Origin: Rhodosorus marinus | Taxonomy: Eukaryota; Rhodophyta; Stylonematophyceae; Stylonematales; Stylonemataceae | Assembly (NCBI GenBank): GCA_029953675.1 | Contig: JAMWBK010000011.1 | Span: forward strand, 558,001-622,000 | DNA: 64,000 nt | Direction: 5' to 3' | Part shown: piece by piece, positions 1-11,235 of the stretch | Position numbering within the stretch: position 1 is the stretch's first letter | How the letters are laid out: every line of letters begins with the position of its first letter | The notes under the pieces: model-generated | What the model was told of the DNA's origin: nothing | Seen by the model: only the letters and a program-made list of their open reading frames with translations | Database searches by the model: none | Translations under genes and position numbers: made by a program

Positions 1-287
1 ATGCCACGACTGGAGGCGCAGATCGGCGTAGACCAGTATTTATCGAAAAAGACACCCTCCTTCGCCATCTTATCCAGCATCGGCGTGCGCGCGCGATACT
101 TGGGTCTGTCTGTCGTCTCTTCATCGGTACTGGACCAGACCCCGGTATCGTACGGTGGGAACTCCCGGGGGCTGAGATCATCCCCGATCAAAATGATAAT
201 ATTTGGCCTGCTGCCAGCCGCTGCACTATCCACACCGGACAGAACAGCCCAGCACACCACCACAAACCATACCAAACCAATCTTCAT
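1..287 (-). CDS. Group A sulfatase, 5' part only (runs off window)
   Basis: N-terminal part of a type I (formylglycine-dependent) sulfatase, open to the left edge. The ATG is the CAT at 285-287. The visible 95 codons give a hydrophobic signal peptide, then the Asp-Asp metal-ligand motif (IGDDLSPRE) and the active-site region PICASSRG, where the Cys would be converted to formylglycine. It lines up without gaps with the genes starting at 5099, 10571 and 15905 but is more diverged in the first 30 codons and after SSTDEE. It is the leftmost visible member of the tandem array. Whether the rest of the gene is intact cannot be seen. Confidence 0.88.
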   Translation of the reverse strand, partial: MKIGLVWFVVVCWAVLSGVDSAAAGSRPNIIILIGDDLSPREFPPYDTGVWSSTDEETTDRPKYRARTPMLDKMAKEGVFFDKYWSTPICASSRG

Positions 288-1175
288 CGTGGCGTTCCAA
301 ACACACAATCAACGACAATCATATCCTCAAAATCCACCTCACCAGCCCCCAAAAAAACAAAAGTGGTCCTCAAGTTCCTCACCCCACCTTCTCTCCCAAC
401 CCTCCCCCGCCACACCTAGTCCCCGTATGATCTCTGTATATAGATAACGTATCAACTGATCAGTCACAACACATTTCCCATCAAAAATCAAAACAAAACC
501 AAAAAGGAAACTGACTTTTCCTCCACGCCAAAATGTCGGATTCCGTAGGAATGGATCTCTCTCTCTCTCTCTACACAAAGATCCAAGTCGTTGCAACAAA
601 CCCCTCAAAAATATCTAAAAAGCAAATAAGCCAACATTGCTACCGACAGTTACGCCACCGTCGGAGGTAAAAATACCGAAATGTGGATCTTCACAATCTC
701 ACGAGTCCCCCCAAAAGAATATACAGTAATTCTTAAATACAACGGATCCTTGTCTCTCTAAACAAAACCTCTCAAAAATTTCCAAAAGTCAAGAACTACG
801 TTGTCCACGAGCGGGTCTCTGTCCCCTCTTTCTCCTCCCCCCCGGGGGGGGGGAGTTAGAATATGGGGGTCCGTTTCCATCTCAAAAACCTAAAACTATG
901 TAGTGTTTTTCTCACAGTTCACACCGGGACTAAATTTGGTTTGCTCTCTCCCCCCCGCCCAATCCTCGCCCTACCAAAAGAGTCTTTACAACGGTTTTCC
1001 GGTTTTGGATTTGTTTTATATATAAAATTGAAAATGTCGTGTGTGGACATGGTTTGTCAAATGTCTTGAGATATGATAGGGTTGTTGTTTTTATATAAAA
1101 AAGTTCACATGTCCACATGACCATCGTGTCATTTTTTGTGATTCAAGCTGTAGAAAGTGTTGGAAATCCATTGTT

Positions 1176-1270
1176 TTCTAGGCACTCATACTAGTTTAGG
1201 GATAATGGCTTTGATTAGAACCAAAAACTCCTATATCTAGTACCAACGTAGGGTATATCAAACTAGGGTT
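1176..1270 (+). repeat. Dispersed repeat, copy 1 (inverted partner at 13570-13662)
   Basis: About 90 bases resembling the reverse complement of 13570-13662. Shared strings include TTCTAGGCAC/CTAGGCACCTCATAC, TTAGAACCAAA and ACTCCTATA. It lies in a spacer with no gene and may be a remnant of a transposable element or solo LTR, which is inference only. Confidence 0.5.
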
Positions 1271-2009
1271 GTGCTGAAGAAAGAATTACCGCACTGGTGA
1301 TAACAATTACCAGCAAATAAGCCTGAAACTAAATACCGGGAATACGAGCTGGAATCGAGGATATTTAACAGTAGAAACTCCGATTCGGTAAGAACGGATT
1401 GTTTTACATATATAGAGAAAGCGGTGTTTTGCCGGTAATAAATCGTAATTGAATTCTTTTCTAGTGTAGCGGAATCGTGGGTTTCATCCTAATGAGAAAA
1501 ACGTTTGTTTTGCTACGGAATCGAGGGTTTGACACCTCGGTTTTGCCACCTCAAGTGGGGTTTCTCAATCCATCATCAATCCATCATCAATTACGCGATT
1601 CGGGGCTGGAATTGAGGGTACAAACCCGAGGGGGGTCGAATATCCAAGTACTGGAAGGATTGTGGAGAAACTCAACCAATATCGCAGCAATACCAGGCTG
1701 ATGCTGATACAGGTTTTATCGTTGCCCTTTTAACATTGAATAGTAAAAGAGGACGTAAACCTCGGAAACGACGATCAAAGCCGCCATATTAAATACAATA
1801 GAGTAGCGGATGAGGGACGCATTTCGTCCAGTATCATACGTTTCTCGGATGCTTGATCCCCGCCTGAGGGGAGTGGGCATGTCTCCACGAGATAAACAAC
1901 ATGTTTGCTTGGTCGCGGAGGATCTGTACCAAAAATCGAGCAAGCAGCAAGTGAAAGTTTCTGGAGAGAGAGGAGCTCCAGGAGAAGATCAGAATTCTTT
2001 TTGATCTGC

Positions 2010-2960
2010 CAGTGCAAGAGGTGTGCTTACGAAGGGTCGGGGTATCACCGACTTGGATTTCTGCGCTCTTTTGATCGTTTAGAACCGAAAATTTCGCCAT
2101 ACGGAACTGGACGCTCGTTGTCCATAGCTCTTCCGTTTGAGAGCGTTCCAACCGGAGGCTTGTTTCATTCACATTTTCTGATTTGAGCGCGTCCCGCTGG
2201 AGGCTCGTCATCTTCAGCTTTTTTATTAGAGAGAGTCCCAACAGTGCTGAATGCCACCAACAACATTGCGATAGAGAGTACAAAGAAGTTCTAGAAAGCT
2301 TCGTCCTTCGAGCCCGGGGTTATTGATGAGGACGGATGCGTGCTTGGCCGGTTTCCAAGAATCTCACGTCTGTAGCAACAGAGTCTTGATGATCATGAGC
2401 TGATACATGCAAATCAGCCAAAGGCGAAAAAGGGTGTTTGGCGAAGCGTTCATGAATCGCCTGTCAAATCCCCAACGGCCCCAGCAAAGCGACGAGCTTC
2501 TCAACCACTATCCCCCCTCGGGGGTTTTTTCCTTTATATTTTAAACCTTTAGTTACTCGGGGCAAATCAATTGGCCCATGTTACCCGTTGAAAGTCATTT
2601 GCGAAAGATTACTAAAAAACCTCCTCGGCTTTTTTGAGCGCCAAAAAGCAGAGGATAATACATACATTTTTCCCTTTTTTTGCACTTTCAAAGGGGAAAA
2701 TGTGGGTACCGAGAAATTTGGTCAATGTTACATTTCCACTTCCAAAACAAACCAAAAAAAGGTGACTGAGAAATGATTTTCTGATATTTTCAGCTTTTCG
2801 GTTGGCCAAATGATTTGATCTAGTTTTAATACCTTTTTGCTGTGGGAAACCACAAAAGGCTGCTTTTTCTCTACTTCAAAGCTTTTTGTTTGCATGAAAT
2901 TGCGAAACGCCACAAAATAGTGGTTGGGGCCGGGTTGGGATTGGATCGACCTAGAAGGCT
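2010..2960. repeat. Spacer homology block, copy 1
   Basis: This stretch matches, with substitutions and small indels, about 7340-8370 and about 11690-12430. Landmarks in order: GCTTACGAAGG, GACTTGG-TTTCTGCG, GTGCTGAA, CTTCGTCCTTCGAGCCCGG, TCTCACGTCT, GAGTCTTGATGATCATGAGCTGA and CAATTGGCCCATGTTAC. It is part of the duplicated unit carrying the group A sulfatases. No reading frame is kept across copies. Confidence 0.7.
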
Positions 2961-3458
2961 TTTGGTTTGGGACGGTGAATCGGGGACTCAAAGGTGTTAG
3001 GAATTTTGGAGGGTAGGTACCGACAGCGGTGCAGATATGAATAGCTGGTGGAGATGTATGAAGTAAACGGTGAGGCCAATTCATGGGTTCATGGGGTGTA
3101 ACGTTGGTGTTTTTTATTTCGATCTGTACTACAACCAACCAAAGCGGGTTCGCTCAGAGAAAACAGTAGGACCTCAGTTCACCTCAAAAGTCCGTGTTCG
3201 TATCCTCTTCACGCTACCTGTAATTCCCCGATGGCTCTACTCAGAGCTCGAGCATCTCCGGTCTTTGCTGCTTTCCCCCATCGCAGATGCCATGCCGGTG
3301 TAAGAAATATGTTACAAAACACGGAGCTTTCGGGATTCGTCGACGGTTCACTCTCCTGATCACATCCTTTTCAATCAATGACAAGGGCGGAGGTGACATG
3401 CGAATTTCTACGCCGGTCGCTTAAATTTAACCTTGACTGCCGCATATCTAATGCGCAC

Positions 3459-5099
3459 CTAGCTTTCCTCGGGTTCTGGTACGTAGTCATGTTTAGTGTC
3501 ATAAACCGCAAACGTATCCAGAACCGCTGTTAAACGATCTCGATCGTCTCGGAGTTCTTGCGGTGCTTCCTCCCAGTTTGTGATCATAGGGTAGCTGTCC
3601 AAGTCCCGTTTCTCATTCGACACGTCGTACCATCTCTCTCCGCCATCCTTCATCACATGCGAACCTCTAATGAGCTGCTTGTGACCACTTGATCTTGTCT
3701 GATACGAAAAGTTGTACTCGCGGGTGTGATTTTCCGCCTCCCCAAACAGGTACGGATACAGGCTTTGGCCATGCAGTTCGTATCCCTCCAAAAGGTTACT
3801 GACTCCCATCAGGTCCGCCACCGTCGGTACGATGTCAACGAAAGATACGAACTCGTTCGACCTCCCCTGCTTTGTCATATTCATCCCAGGCGCATAAATG
3901 AACATTGGTACGTGCGGACCCCTTTGCTTTTTCCTCGAGTCCTTGCCGTAGCCCTTGGTGCCGTTGTCTGTCGAGAAAATGATCACCGTATTGTCAAGAA
4001 CCCCGAGTTCTTTGCACTTTTCCACATACTGCCAAATCGTGTAGTCGAGGTACTCGACGTGACGCCGAACCCCGCCATTGTTGATCCCCCTCGTCGTGTA
4101 GTTTCCTGCCTGCCCCGTTATCACTGGCTTTTGCTTTGAGTACTTCTCCTTTGCAGCGTTCCACCGCAGCTTTGGAGTAGGTGGCCATGTATCAACCTGT
4201 TGGTTGATAAAGTCGTATGCTTTATGTCCGATTCTGGAAGTTGCGTACAGGAAGAAAGGTCTATCCTCCTCCGCACATGTTTCCATGAACTGCTTCGTCA
4301 CCGCCATGTCTACGTCAGGACCGAAGGTTCCTTTTCTGTATGCCTGTTCAGTCTCCTCCGTATTCGGATAGTAGACCAATTGCTCGTCCTCGTTTGGAGG
4401 ATTGAACAGCAGTACATGCGGCCGCCAGGTGTAGCTACGCTGAGCTCTAGCTCCTGGTTCTACCTCGCCGGTGTCCTGGTTCACGAAAATCTTGTTACCA
4501 TCCTCGTCCTCTCCCGCTCCGACAATTTGAAAGTCTGACAGAGGACTGGGCGGGAGCTCCTGTGGAGCTGGAACGAAAACACCTTGTCCAAACCCGAACT
4601 TGTCCAGGTTGTCCGCGTCCTTCATCCCTGCTCTTCCTCCCCAAAACGTCCCATACCCAGCAGCCGTTGCCAGATGCCCAATTCCCAGCGGAGACGTGAT
4701 CCAAAGAGGAACGATATCACCGACTTCCCCGTTTTCATCAATCCACGACCCGTAATCAAAATTGTACCACCACTTGGTAATCGTTGCGTACCTCCCAGTC
4801 ATCAGCATGCCTCGACTTGACGCGCAAATCGGCGTAGCCCATGCCTTATCGAAGAAGATCCCCTCCCTCGCAATTTTATCCAGCATCGGCGTCCTCGCTC
4901 GAAATTTGACCTGATCCGTGGGCTCTTCGTCCGTACTGGACCAGACACCAGTATCGTACGACGGAAACTCCCTCGGGCTAAGATCATCTCCAATCAAGAC
5001 AATAATATTAGGTCTACCCGACGCTGCCCCATTCGCTCCATACAGCACAGCGCAGCTCCACACCACAAACAACCCCAAAGCAACTCCAACTCCCTTCAT
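3459..5099 (-). CDS. Group A type I sulfatase, secreted, 546 aa
   Basis: Formylglycine-dependent sulfatase, which hydrolyses a sulfate ester. Residues 1-27 are a signal peptide, so the protein should enter the secretory route. Metal-ligand Asp pair at about 38-39 (IGDD), catalytic Cys 92 in PICASSRGMLMTGR, metal ligands Asp-Asn at 378-379 (STDNGT), and GPHVPMFIYAPG at about 394-405. Several Asn-X-Ser/Thr glycosylation sites (NYT, NMT, NHT, NFS). The motif has Ser where the sulfatase signature normally has Pro (C-x-P-x-R). The ORF extends 17 codons upstream, but the Met at 5097-5099 starts the conserved signal peptide and gives the same 546-residue length as two paralogues. No intron. Substrate unknown; a sulfated galactan is plausible in a red alga. 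Confidence 0.93.
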   Translation of the reverse strand: MKGVGVALGLFVVWSCAVLYGANGAASGRPNIIVLIGDDLSPREFPSYDTGVWSSTDEEPTDQVKFRARTPMLDKIAREGIFFDKAWATPICASSRGMLMTGRYATITKWWYNFDYGSWIDENGEVGDIVPLWITSPLGIGHLATAAGYGTFWGGRAGMKDADNLDKFGFGQGVFVPAPQELPPSPLSDFQIVGAGEDEDGNKIFVNQDTGEVEPGARAQRSYTWRPHVLLFNPPNEDEQLVYYPNTEETEQAYRKGTFGPDVDMAVTKQFMETCAEEDRPFFLYATSRIGHKAYDFINQQVDTWPPTPKLRWNAAKEKYSKQKPVITGQAGNYTTRGINNGGVRRHVEYLDYTIWQYVEKCKELGVLDNTVIIFSTDNGTKGYGKDSRKKQRGPHVPMFIYAPGMNMTKQGRSNEFVSFVDIVPTVADLMGVSNLLEGYELHGQSLYPYLFGEAENHTREYNFSYQTRSSGHKQLIRGSHVMKDGGERWYDVSNEKRDLDSYPMITNWEEAPQELRDDRDRLTAVLDTFAVYDTKHDYVPEPEES

Positions 5100-5198
5100 C
5101 GTGCAGAACAACAAAAAAAAGCCTCCCTGATCCTCACTCCATCGACACACCCGCTCTGCTCCCCCACCTAATTTTCAGATCTCCACACAACTGAGTCA

Positions 5199-5207
5199 CT
5201 TATATAT
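5199..5207 (-). promoter_or_regulatory. TATA-like box of sulfatase at 3459-5099
   Basis: Read on the minus strand this is ATATATAAG, about 100 bases before the ATG. A similar T/A run stands at a comparable distance in the next paralogue (10678-10687) and in the truncated copy (12841-12851), which supports a promoter element. Confidence 0.5.
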
Positions 5208-5869
5208 GCTCCCCCCCACTCCCCCGCTTCCCCTACCAGAAAATTGAAAATCACCAACTGTTAAACCACATATACACACCTCCCTCCCATCCGGAAACCT
5301 ACCCCCCAAAAAAACAAATACACCAAACCCAGCTGACTGTAAACTAAACTCCACTGGAGTCAGCTGCCCAGTTGTTTTGAGCGCAACACTAATTCTATCA
5401 CTATGGAGTGAAAATTTATTTTGACTTAACCCTTCACCTTCCCCACACACCGGCGTCCCCCAGCTACAATAATAAAGCAGAAACTAGGGGGATCAGTGCG
5501 CGCTTGCTCCGACTGATCAATACATAAAGGCACTACGGCAGAGCAAGCAGCTTGGGGTTCTCGGTCCTCCATAAACCTCCTTCTCCCCCCCCCCCCACAC
5601 ACTCGGAAACAGAAAATAGTGATAAAAGTTGGTTGTTCCTTGCGGTGAAGTCTGGAATTCTGGAATACTAAACGAGATTGATTCAAGTTGTTTAAGAAGT
5701 ATAAGAAACCCTTGTTTTGTTTTGTTTTTACTGAACACATCCCCGTCCCAACTCCCTCTACACCTATCTTTCCCCACTCGGGACGTTTTGCTATATATTT
5801 TTTTTGGTTTTCAACGACAAATTCCAGGACAGGAGGAAAGAACAAGATCAAAATTTTCGTAAGGGAGTC

Positions 5870-5995
5870 TACCTGTCACGATGAATGATCCTTAGGCCAA
5901 GAGAACAAGAGTACAAAGTGCTTAATATATATACTTTCTTCGGGTAAGTTTCACCTGTCATAACGTCCAAGCGAGTTAGGCAAGTTATATCTAAA
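5870..5995 (-). promoter_or_regulatory. Conserved upstream element, copy 1
   Basis: Plus-strand landmarks: CTACCTGTCA, CTTAATATAT, CACCTGTCAT-AACGTCCAA, then TTATATCTAAATT. The same order recurs at 11111-11235 and 13690-13803. It is about 0.8 kb upstream of the sulfatase ATG at 5099. Its retention in three spacers could be regulatory constraint or simply recent duplication. Confidence 0.35.
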
Positions 5996-7339
5996 TTCTT
6001 AAATAAAAGGATACTACTGTATACAGTGTTGGAAGGGGTGGAAATTTGTACAGTTACAAATCGACAAACACGTTTTTTGGGAGTGTTCCGTGAGGTTTTT
6101 TTGGATTTCGAAGAGAATTCTATATTGTTCGGAAGGAGGTAGGTATGTAGTGCACTGTTAGTCTTTTGATGACCGAAATGATTTGATGTCGTTTCCTTTT
6201 TGTCGTGTGGAAGTTTCACAATTGTTCGTGGAAGACTGTCTCTGAAGGAACGGGAACTCCCAAAAAAAAAAATTGGGGGGCCGATGTTACCCGCCTGTGT
6301 AGAAACATGAAGACAAATTGCGCGGCCAACGAGAACTGTCTTGTTTTGGCCAATGTTACACATGCTCTAGGGAGAACATCGCGACACAATTCACTTTCCA
6401 AGGGTCGTTTTGTTTTCCTCTGGTTTTTCTTTGGCCAAATAGAGGTGGTGATGGCAATTGTCGCTGGAATGGGAAAGCAGAAAGCGGATTTTTTTGCCGT
6501 GATCGCCTTGATCTTTTTGTTTATAGGTATGTTAGTAGTTTCTTAGTATTCACTGTACTAACGAAAAAACTACATCGAAGGCGCGCTTGGCTTAGGAGAC
6601 AGACCGCTACAACTGACTAGGCGCAGGTCATGCAGGGGGGTGGTTGCGGGAAGGAATTGCCTTGGTCTCAGTATTTAGATTGATGGGCCACTTCTTGACT
6701 GACTGTTACAACGCCGGTGATGCCTCGTTGGCGATTTTCACAAGTTGCTAAAAAAAGGCACCAAGCGGCGCTAATGATTTATTTTTATGGTAGTTGGGGC
6801 CAAGTTGGGCCAAGTGGAAATATTTGGAAATATATGATACGGGTTTTTTACCGCGGCGGGTGTGGAGGTGGTTGAACGATTGTGGAAATGGCTTAGCGAA
6901 GGTTCCCGGAGGGGGGGCCGAGAAAAGCTTCGTTCTCATTTGTTAACGTTATGGCCACTCGTTGACTGAGTAGTACTAAGAATGAAGGTCTCCGTTGGCG
7001 ATGATTCACAAGTTTCTCATTGCGGATGGGAGGGAGTGATTGATCGCTTCCTGGGAGCCAAGTTGGGCATGGTAGAAATATTGGAAAAATATGATATGCG
7101 GTTTTTGTTTTTTGCCCGGGGTGGGGTTTGAGGGATTGTGCAAAAGGCGATGCGAAGGTTGCCAGATTGTGGGAGAGTCTGCTAGTGAGAACTAATTTTT
7201 TTTGTACAGGTAAAGTTTGATAGGGAGGTAGGTGCTAGCTTTTCCGGGCTGCGGTGTGAGCTCTGTAGCTTTCTCTTTTTGTTTGTGAGGGGTGTGGCCT
7301 GTGCAGCCTTTTGGACCCGTTGGTTGGTCCAGAGCAAAA

Positions 7340-8370
7340 ACTTTGCTTACGAAGGTCCGGTATCTCGCCGACTTGGCTTTCTGCGTTCTTTTGATGTGTT
7401 GTTTAGTTCCGAAACGGTCGCGAAATAGAAACTGGAGGCTCACTGTCTTTAGCTTTTGGATTTGAGATGGAGGCGCCCTCGCCCATCAGCGTCCAAAATT
7501 TGTAATGAAAGTATACTGGTATTTACATTGTCCAAGGTGGCTGGCTGAGTTTGCTTTTTATGCAGATGGCTGATTTGAGTAGGTCGGGGCAATAGCAATC
7601 GGATTTTGGGTGGAATTTCCAAAAAAAATTGAGCGAAAGAGTGAAAGTTGGTTCGCTCCTGACAGAGCAAAAGTTTTCTTATCAAGGGCCGGTATCGTCG
7701 TCTTCAGCTTTTTTCATTGTGAGAGCGTCACAACAGTGCTGAACGCACCGAATAACATTGGGATAAGGCTCTTCAGAACTTGGTCCTTCGAGCCCGGAGT
7801 TATTGAAGAGGACGGATTCGTGCTTAGCCCGTTACAAGTAGCTCACGTCTCTAACAATCGAGTCCTGACATGAGCTGAGACATGAACATCCGACAAGGAC
7901 GAAAAATTTGTTTGGCCAAGCGTGAATGGACCGCATGGCGATCCCCTACAGCCCCGTAAGGGACGAACTTTTCAACCGCGGGGCAAAGCAATTGGCTCGG
8001 CCCATGTTACTTGTTGAAAGTCGTTTGCCAGAGATTCTAAAACTCATAAACTTTTTTGCGGGCCCAAACATGCACGTTTAATTCCCATTTTTTCACATTT
8101 CCAGGAAGAAAATACCTTCACAATTCTGGTCAATGTTCCACTTGAGCTGAAAACATTAAAACAAAAAAGAAATGATGAGCAAGAAAATCATTTTCTGATA
8201 TTTTCAGGCTTTCGTTCTGGCCTAATGATTTGGTATAATTTAATTCCTTTTTTGCCGACGATGGGAAGAATTGACCAATGGGGATGGTACTCTGTCATCA
8301 CCAAGTCTGCTTTTTCTCTGCCTTAAACTTTTTGTTTGCATGAAATACAAACGTCACAAAACAGTACTTC
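7340..8370. repeat. Spacer homology block, copy 2
   Basis: Second copy of the block at 2010-2960. Strong stretches are TTTGCTTACGAAGG near 7344, GGTCCTTCGAGCCCGG near 7782, ATTGAAGAGGACGGATTCGTGCTTAG (compare 2326-2345) and GGCCCATGTTACTTGTTGAAAGTC near 7999. It lies roughly 1 kb beyond the 3' end of the sulfatase at 8931, as copy 1 does for the sulfatase at 3459. Confidence 0.7.
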
Positions 8371-8930
8371 AGGGTTGGTTGGGGTTGGAGGGGGAGGGAG
8401 GGATTGGACTGGTCGACCTTGCAGGCTTTTGGCTTCGGTGAATCGGGACTCACAGTTGGAGGGTGAGCTACTTATCAGCACCGATAGGGTTTCAGATATG
8501 AATACCCGGTGGAGACGTAAACAGTGCGGCAAACTCGTGCGGTCATGGCGGTGTAATGGGGTTTTTGATGTCGATCTGTCCTCCAAGCAACCAAATAGGG
8601 TTGGCCCAGAGCAAACGAGCTAGGTACAAGAGGTGCTAGCACCTCTAGATTCACCTCTTGGTCCCGCGTTTCTATCCTCTTCAGGCTACCCGTAATCCCT
8701 TGAGGCCTCTATCACAGCTGGCGGGCATGGCCGGTCTTGTTGCTTTCGTCCGTCGTAGATGACATCCCGGCGTAAGAAAGATGGTACAAAGCACGACGCT
8801 TTCGGGATTCGTCGACGGTCCACTCTCCTGATCACGTCCTTGTCAATCAATGACAAGGGCGGAGGTGACATGCGAATTTCTTTGCCGTTCGTTAATATTT
8901 AATCTTGACTGCCGCATGTCTAATGCACAC

Positions 8931-10571
8931 CTAGCTTTCCTCGGGTTCTGGGACGTAGTCATGTTCCGTGTCATAAACCGCAAACGTATCTAAAACCGCT
9001 GTTAAACGATCTCGATCGTCTCGGAGTTCTTGCGGTGCTTCCTCCCAGTTTGTGATCTTTGGGTAGCTGTCCAAGTCCCGTTTTTCATTTGACACGTCGT
9101 ACCATCTCTCTCCGCCATCCTTCATCACATGCGAACCTCTGATAAGCTGCTTGTGACCATTTGATCTTGTCTGATACGAAAAGTTGTACTCGCGGGTGTG
9201 ATTTTCCGCCTCCCCAAACAGGTACGGATACAGGCTTTGGCCATGCAATTCGTATCCATCCAAAAGGTCACTAACTCCCATCAGGTCCGCCACCGTAGGT
9301 ACGATGTCAACGAAAGAGACGAACTCGTTCGACCTCCCTTGCTTTGTCATATTCATCCCAGGCGCATAAATGAACATTGGCACGTGTGGACCCCTTTGCT
9401 TGTTCCTCGAGTCCTTGCCGTAGCCCTTGGTGCCGTTGTCTGTCGAGAAAATGATCACCGTATTGTCAAGAACCCCGAGTTCTTTGCACTTTTCCACATA
9501 CTGCCAAATCGTGTAGTCGAGGTACTCGACGTGACGTCTAACTCCGCCTTTGTTGATCCCCTTCGTCGTGTAGTTTCCTGCCTCCCCCATTATCACTGAC
9601 TGTTGCTTTCTGTACTTCTGCTTGTTGGGATTGAACCATAGCTTTGGAGTGGGTGGCCATGTATCAACCTGTTGGTTGATGAAGTCGTATGCTTTATGTC
9701 CGATTCTGGAGGTTGCATAGAGGAAGAAAGGCTTCTCCTCGTCAGCGCAGGTTTCCATGAACTGCTTCGTCACTTCCATATCCACGTCGGGACCGTACGT
9801 CCCCTTCCCGTACGCAGCTTTTGTCTCCTCCGTATTCGGGTAGTAGACCAATTGCTCGTCCTCGTTTGGAGGATTGAACAGCAGTACGTGCGGTCGCCAG
9901 GTGTAGCTACGTTGAGCTCTAGCTCCTGGTTCTACCTTGCCGGTGTCCTTGTTCACGAATATCTTGTTACCATCCTCGTCCACTCCCGCTCCGACAATTT
10001 GAAAGTCTGACAGAGGACTGGGCGGGAGCTCCTGTGGAGCTGGAACGAAAACACCTTGTCCAAACCCGAACTTGTCCAGGTTGTCCGCGTCCTTCATCCC
10101 TGCTCTTCCTCCCCAAAACGTACCATACCCAGCAGCCGTTGCCAGATGTGCAATTCCCAGCGGAGATGTGATCCATAGAGGAACGATATCACCGACTTCC
10201 CCGTTTTCATCAATCCACGACCCGTAATCAAAATTGTACCACCACTTGGTAATCGTTGCGTACCTCCCAGTCATCAGCATGCCTCGACTTGACGCGCAAA
10301 TCGGCGTAGCCCATGCCTTATCGAAGAAGATCCCCTCCCTCGCAATCTTATCCAGCATCGGCGTCTTCGCTCGAAATTTGACCTGATCCGTGGGCTCTTC
10401 GTCTGTACTGGACCATACACCGGTATCGTACGACGGAAACTCCCTCGGGCTCAGATCATCTCCAATCAAGACAATAATGTTAGGCTTCCCCGACGCCGCA
10501 CCATCCGCTCCATGCAGCACGGCGCAGCTCAACACCACGAACAATCCAAATGCAGCTCCAACGCCCTTCAT
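8931..10571 (-). CDS. Group A type I sulfatase, secreted, 546 aa
   Basis: Tandem paralogue of the gene at 3459-5099, same length, no gaps. Signal peptide at 1-27, Asp pair at 38-39, catalytic Cys 92 in the same variant motif CASSR, and the Asp-Asn metal motif near 378. Its central region is distinctive compared with its neighbours (KAAYGKGTYG, CADEEKPFF, FNPNKQKYRKQ, GNYTTKGINKGG), while its last 120 residues are nearly identical to the previous gene (ending HDYVPEPEES). The ORF is open 103 codons further upstream, but that part crosses the TATA-like box and is not conserved; the Met at 10569-10571 is the conserved start. Intronless. Likely acts outside the cell or on wall matrix; substrate not deducible. 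Confidence 0.93.
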   Translation of the reverse strand: MKGVGAAFGLFVVLSCAVLHGADGAASGKPNIIVLIGDDLSPREFPSYDTGVWSSTDEEPTDQVKFRAKTPMLDKIAREGIFFDKAWATPICASSRGMLMTGRYATITKWWYNFDYGSWIDENGEVGDIVPLWITSPLGIAHLATAAGYGTFWGGRAGMKDADNLDKFGFGQGVFVPAPQELPPSPLSDFQIVGAGVDEDGNKIFVNKDTGKVEPGARAQRSYTWRPHVLLFNPPNEDEQLVYYPNTEETKAAYGKGTYGPDVDMEVTKQFMETCADEEKPFFLYATSRIGHKAYDFINQQVDTWPPTPKLWFNPNKQKYRKQQSVIMGEAGNYTTKGINKGGVRRHVEYLDYTIWQYVEKCKELGVLDNTVIIFSTDNGTKGYGKDSRNKQRGPHVPMFIYAPGMNMTKQGRSNEFVSFVDIVPTVADLMGVSDLLDGYELHGQSLYPYLFGEAENHTREYNFSYQTRSNGHKQLIRGSHVMKDGGERWYDVSNEKRDLDSYPKITNWEEAPQELRDDRDRLTAVLDTFAVYDTEHDYVPEPEES

Positions 10572-10677
10572 CGTGCTTAAAAAAAAAACAAACCTCCCGA
10601 TCCTAACTCCATCGACATCCGCTTCCTCCCCGCCCCCACCGACATTGATGGTCACCCGCATCCGAATCACATGTACA

Positions 10678-10687
10678 AATATATACA
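10678..10687 (-). promoter_or_regulatory. TATA-like box of sulfatase at 8931-10571
   Basis: Minus-strand GTATATATTT about 107 bases before the ATG, matching the spacing in the neighbouring paralogue. Confidence 0.5.
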
Positions 10688-11110
10688 CTACCCTCCCCCG
10701 ATGACCCTCAACCCAATCAAAACAAAAAGCCAATGCCCCCCTAACCCCCTTCCCCCTGGAAAACTGAAAATAGTCATAGATTGTGTTCGTCGTAACGATC
10801 CTGAACCCAAACAAAGAAAACCCAAACCCCCTAACCAACCCCTCCCCCTCGCGCGAACGGAAGACTAGTAACGGAAACATTGTTTCCTCGTATTGAATTA
10901 TGGAGTTTTAAACCAGATCGAACAAGAATCCATCGGCATAGCATTTACCAAGAAACCGTTTTTTGTTTTTTTTCATACTCCTCCAGCTCTCTCTCTCTCT
11001 CTCTGTCTCTGTTTCTCTCTCCCTCCGCTCGTATCTGTTTTTTTGTTTGCAGTCACAACAAGACAAGAGAAACAAAAATCAAAAAAAAAAAGGTCTAGAG
11101 AGCGGAAACA

Positions 11111-11235
11111 GTCTACCTGTCATGGCGGGTGATGTCTGTCCGCAAGTCCTTAATATATCTAAAAAACATTGTAGTGGTGTTCAACCTGTCACGCGTCCAA
11201 GTGACAAGTACGTAATATATCGAAATTTTACGTAG
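11111..11235 (-). promoter_or_regulatory. Conserved upstream element, copy 2
   Basis: Matches 5870-5995 in order: CTACCTGTCATGGCG, CTTAATATATCTAAAA, CAACCTGTCAC-GCGTCCAAGTGACAAGTACGTAATATATC. It lies about 0.55-0.65 kb upstream of the ATG at 10571. The TGACAAG-TACGTAATATATC part is the best conserved. Confidence 0.35.

Larger units (their letters stand above)
288..3458. other. Sulfatase array spacer 1
   Basis: No convincing gene. It holds the upstream region of the first sulfatase, a CT-rich stretch near 560-572, a poly-C/poly-G tract at 837-854, a dispersed repeat at 1176-1270, and from about 2010 to 2960 a block that recurs in the next two spacers. The last 230 bases (about 3225-3458), just 3' of the next sulfatase, are nearly identical to 8690-8930, so they probably contain its 3'UTR. 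Short ORFs here change frame between the spacer copies, which argues against coding. Confidence 0.6.
5208..8930. other. Sulfatase array spacer 2
   Basis: No gene recognised. It contains a C-rich stretch (5208-5222, 5587-5600), a conserved upstream element (5870-5995), two related T/G-rich segments with GGCCAAGTTGGGC/GCCAAGTTGGGC and GAAATATTTGGAAATATATGAT/GAAATATTGGAAAAATATGAT (about 6795-6840 and 7055-7100), the second copy of the spacer block (about 7340-8370) and a 3' flank almost identical to that of the previous gene (8690-8930). Confidence 0.6.

Noticed and set aside
3726-4139. Plus-strand ORFs repeated inside each sulfatase gene
   Set aside because: These shadows recur only because the sulfatase genes are duplicated; the minus-strand frames carry the signal peptide and catalytic motifs.
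10572-10880. 103-residue N-terminal extension of the sulfatase at 8931
   Set aside because: It crosses the TATA-like box and is not conserved in the other two tandem copies, which all align from the same Met.
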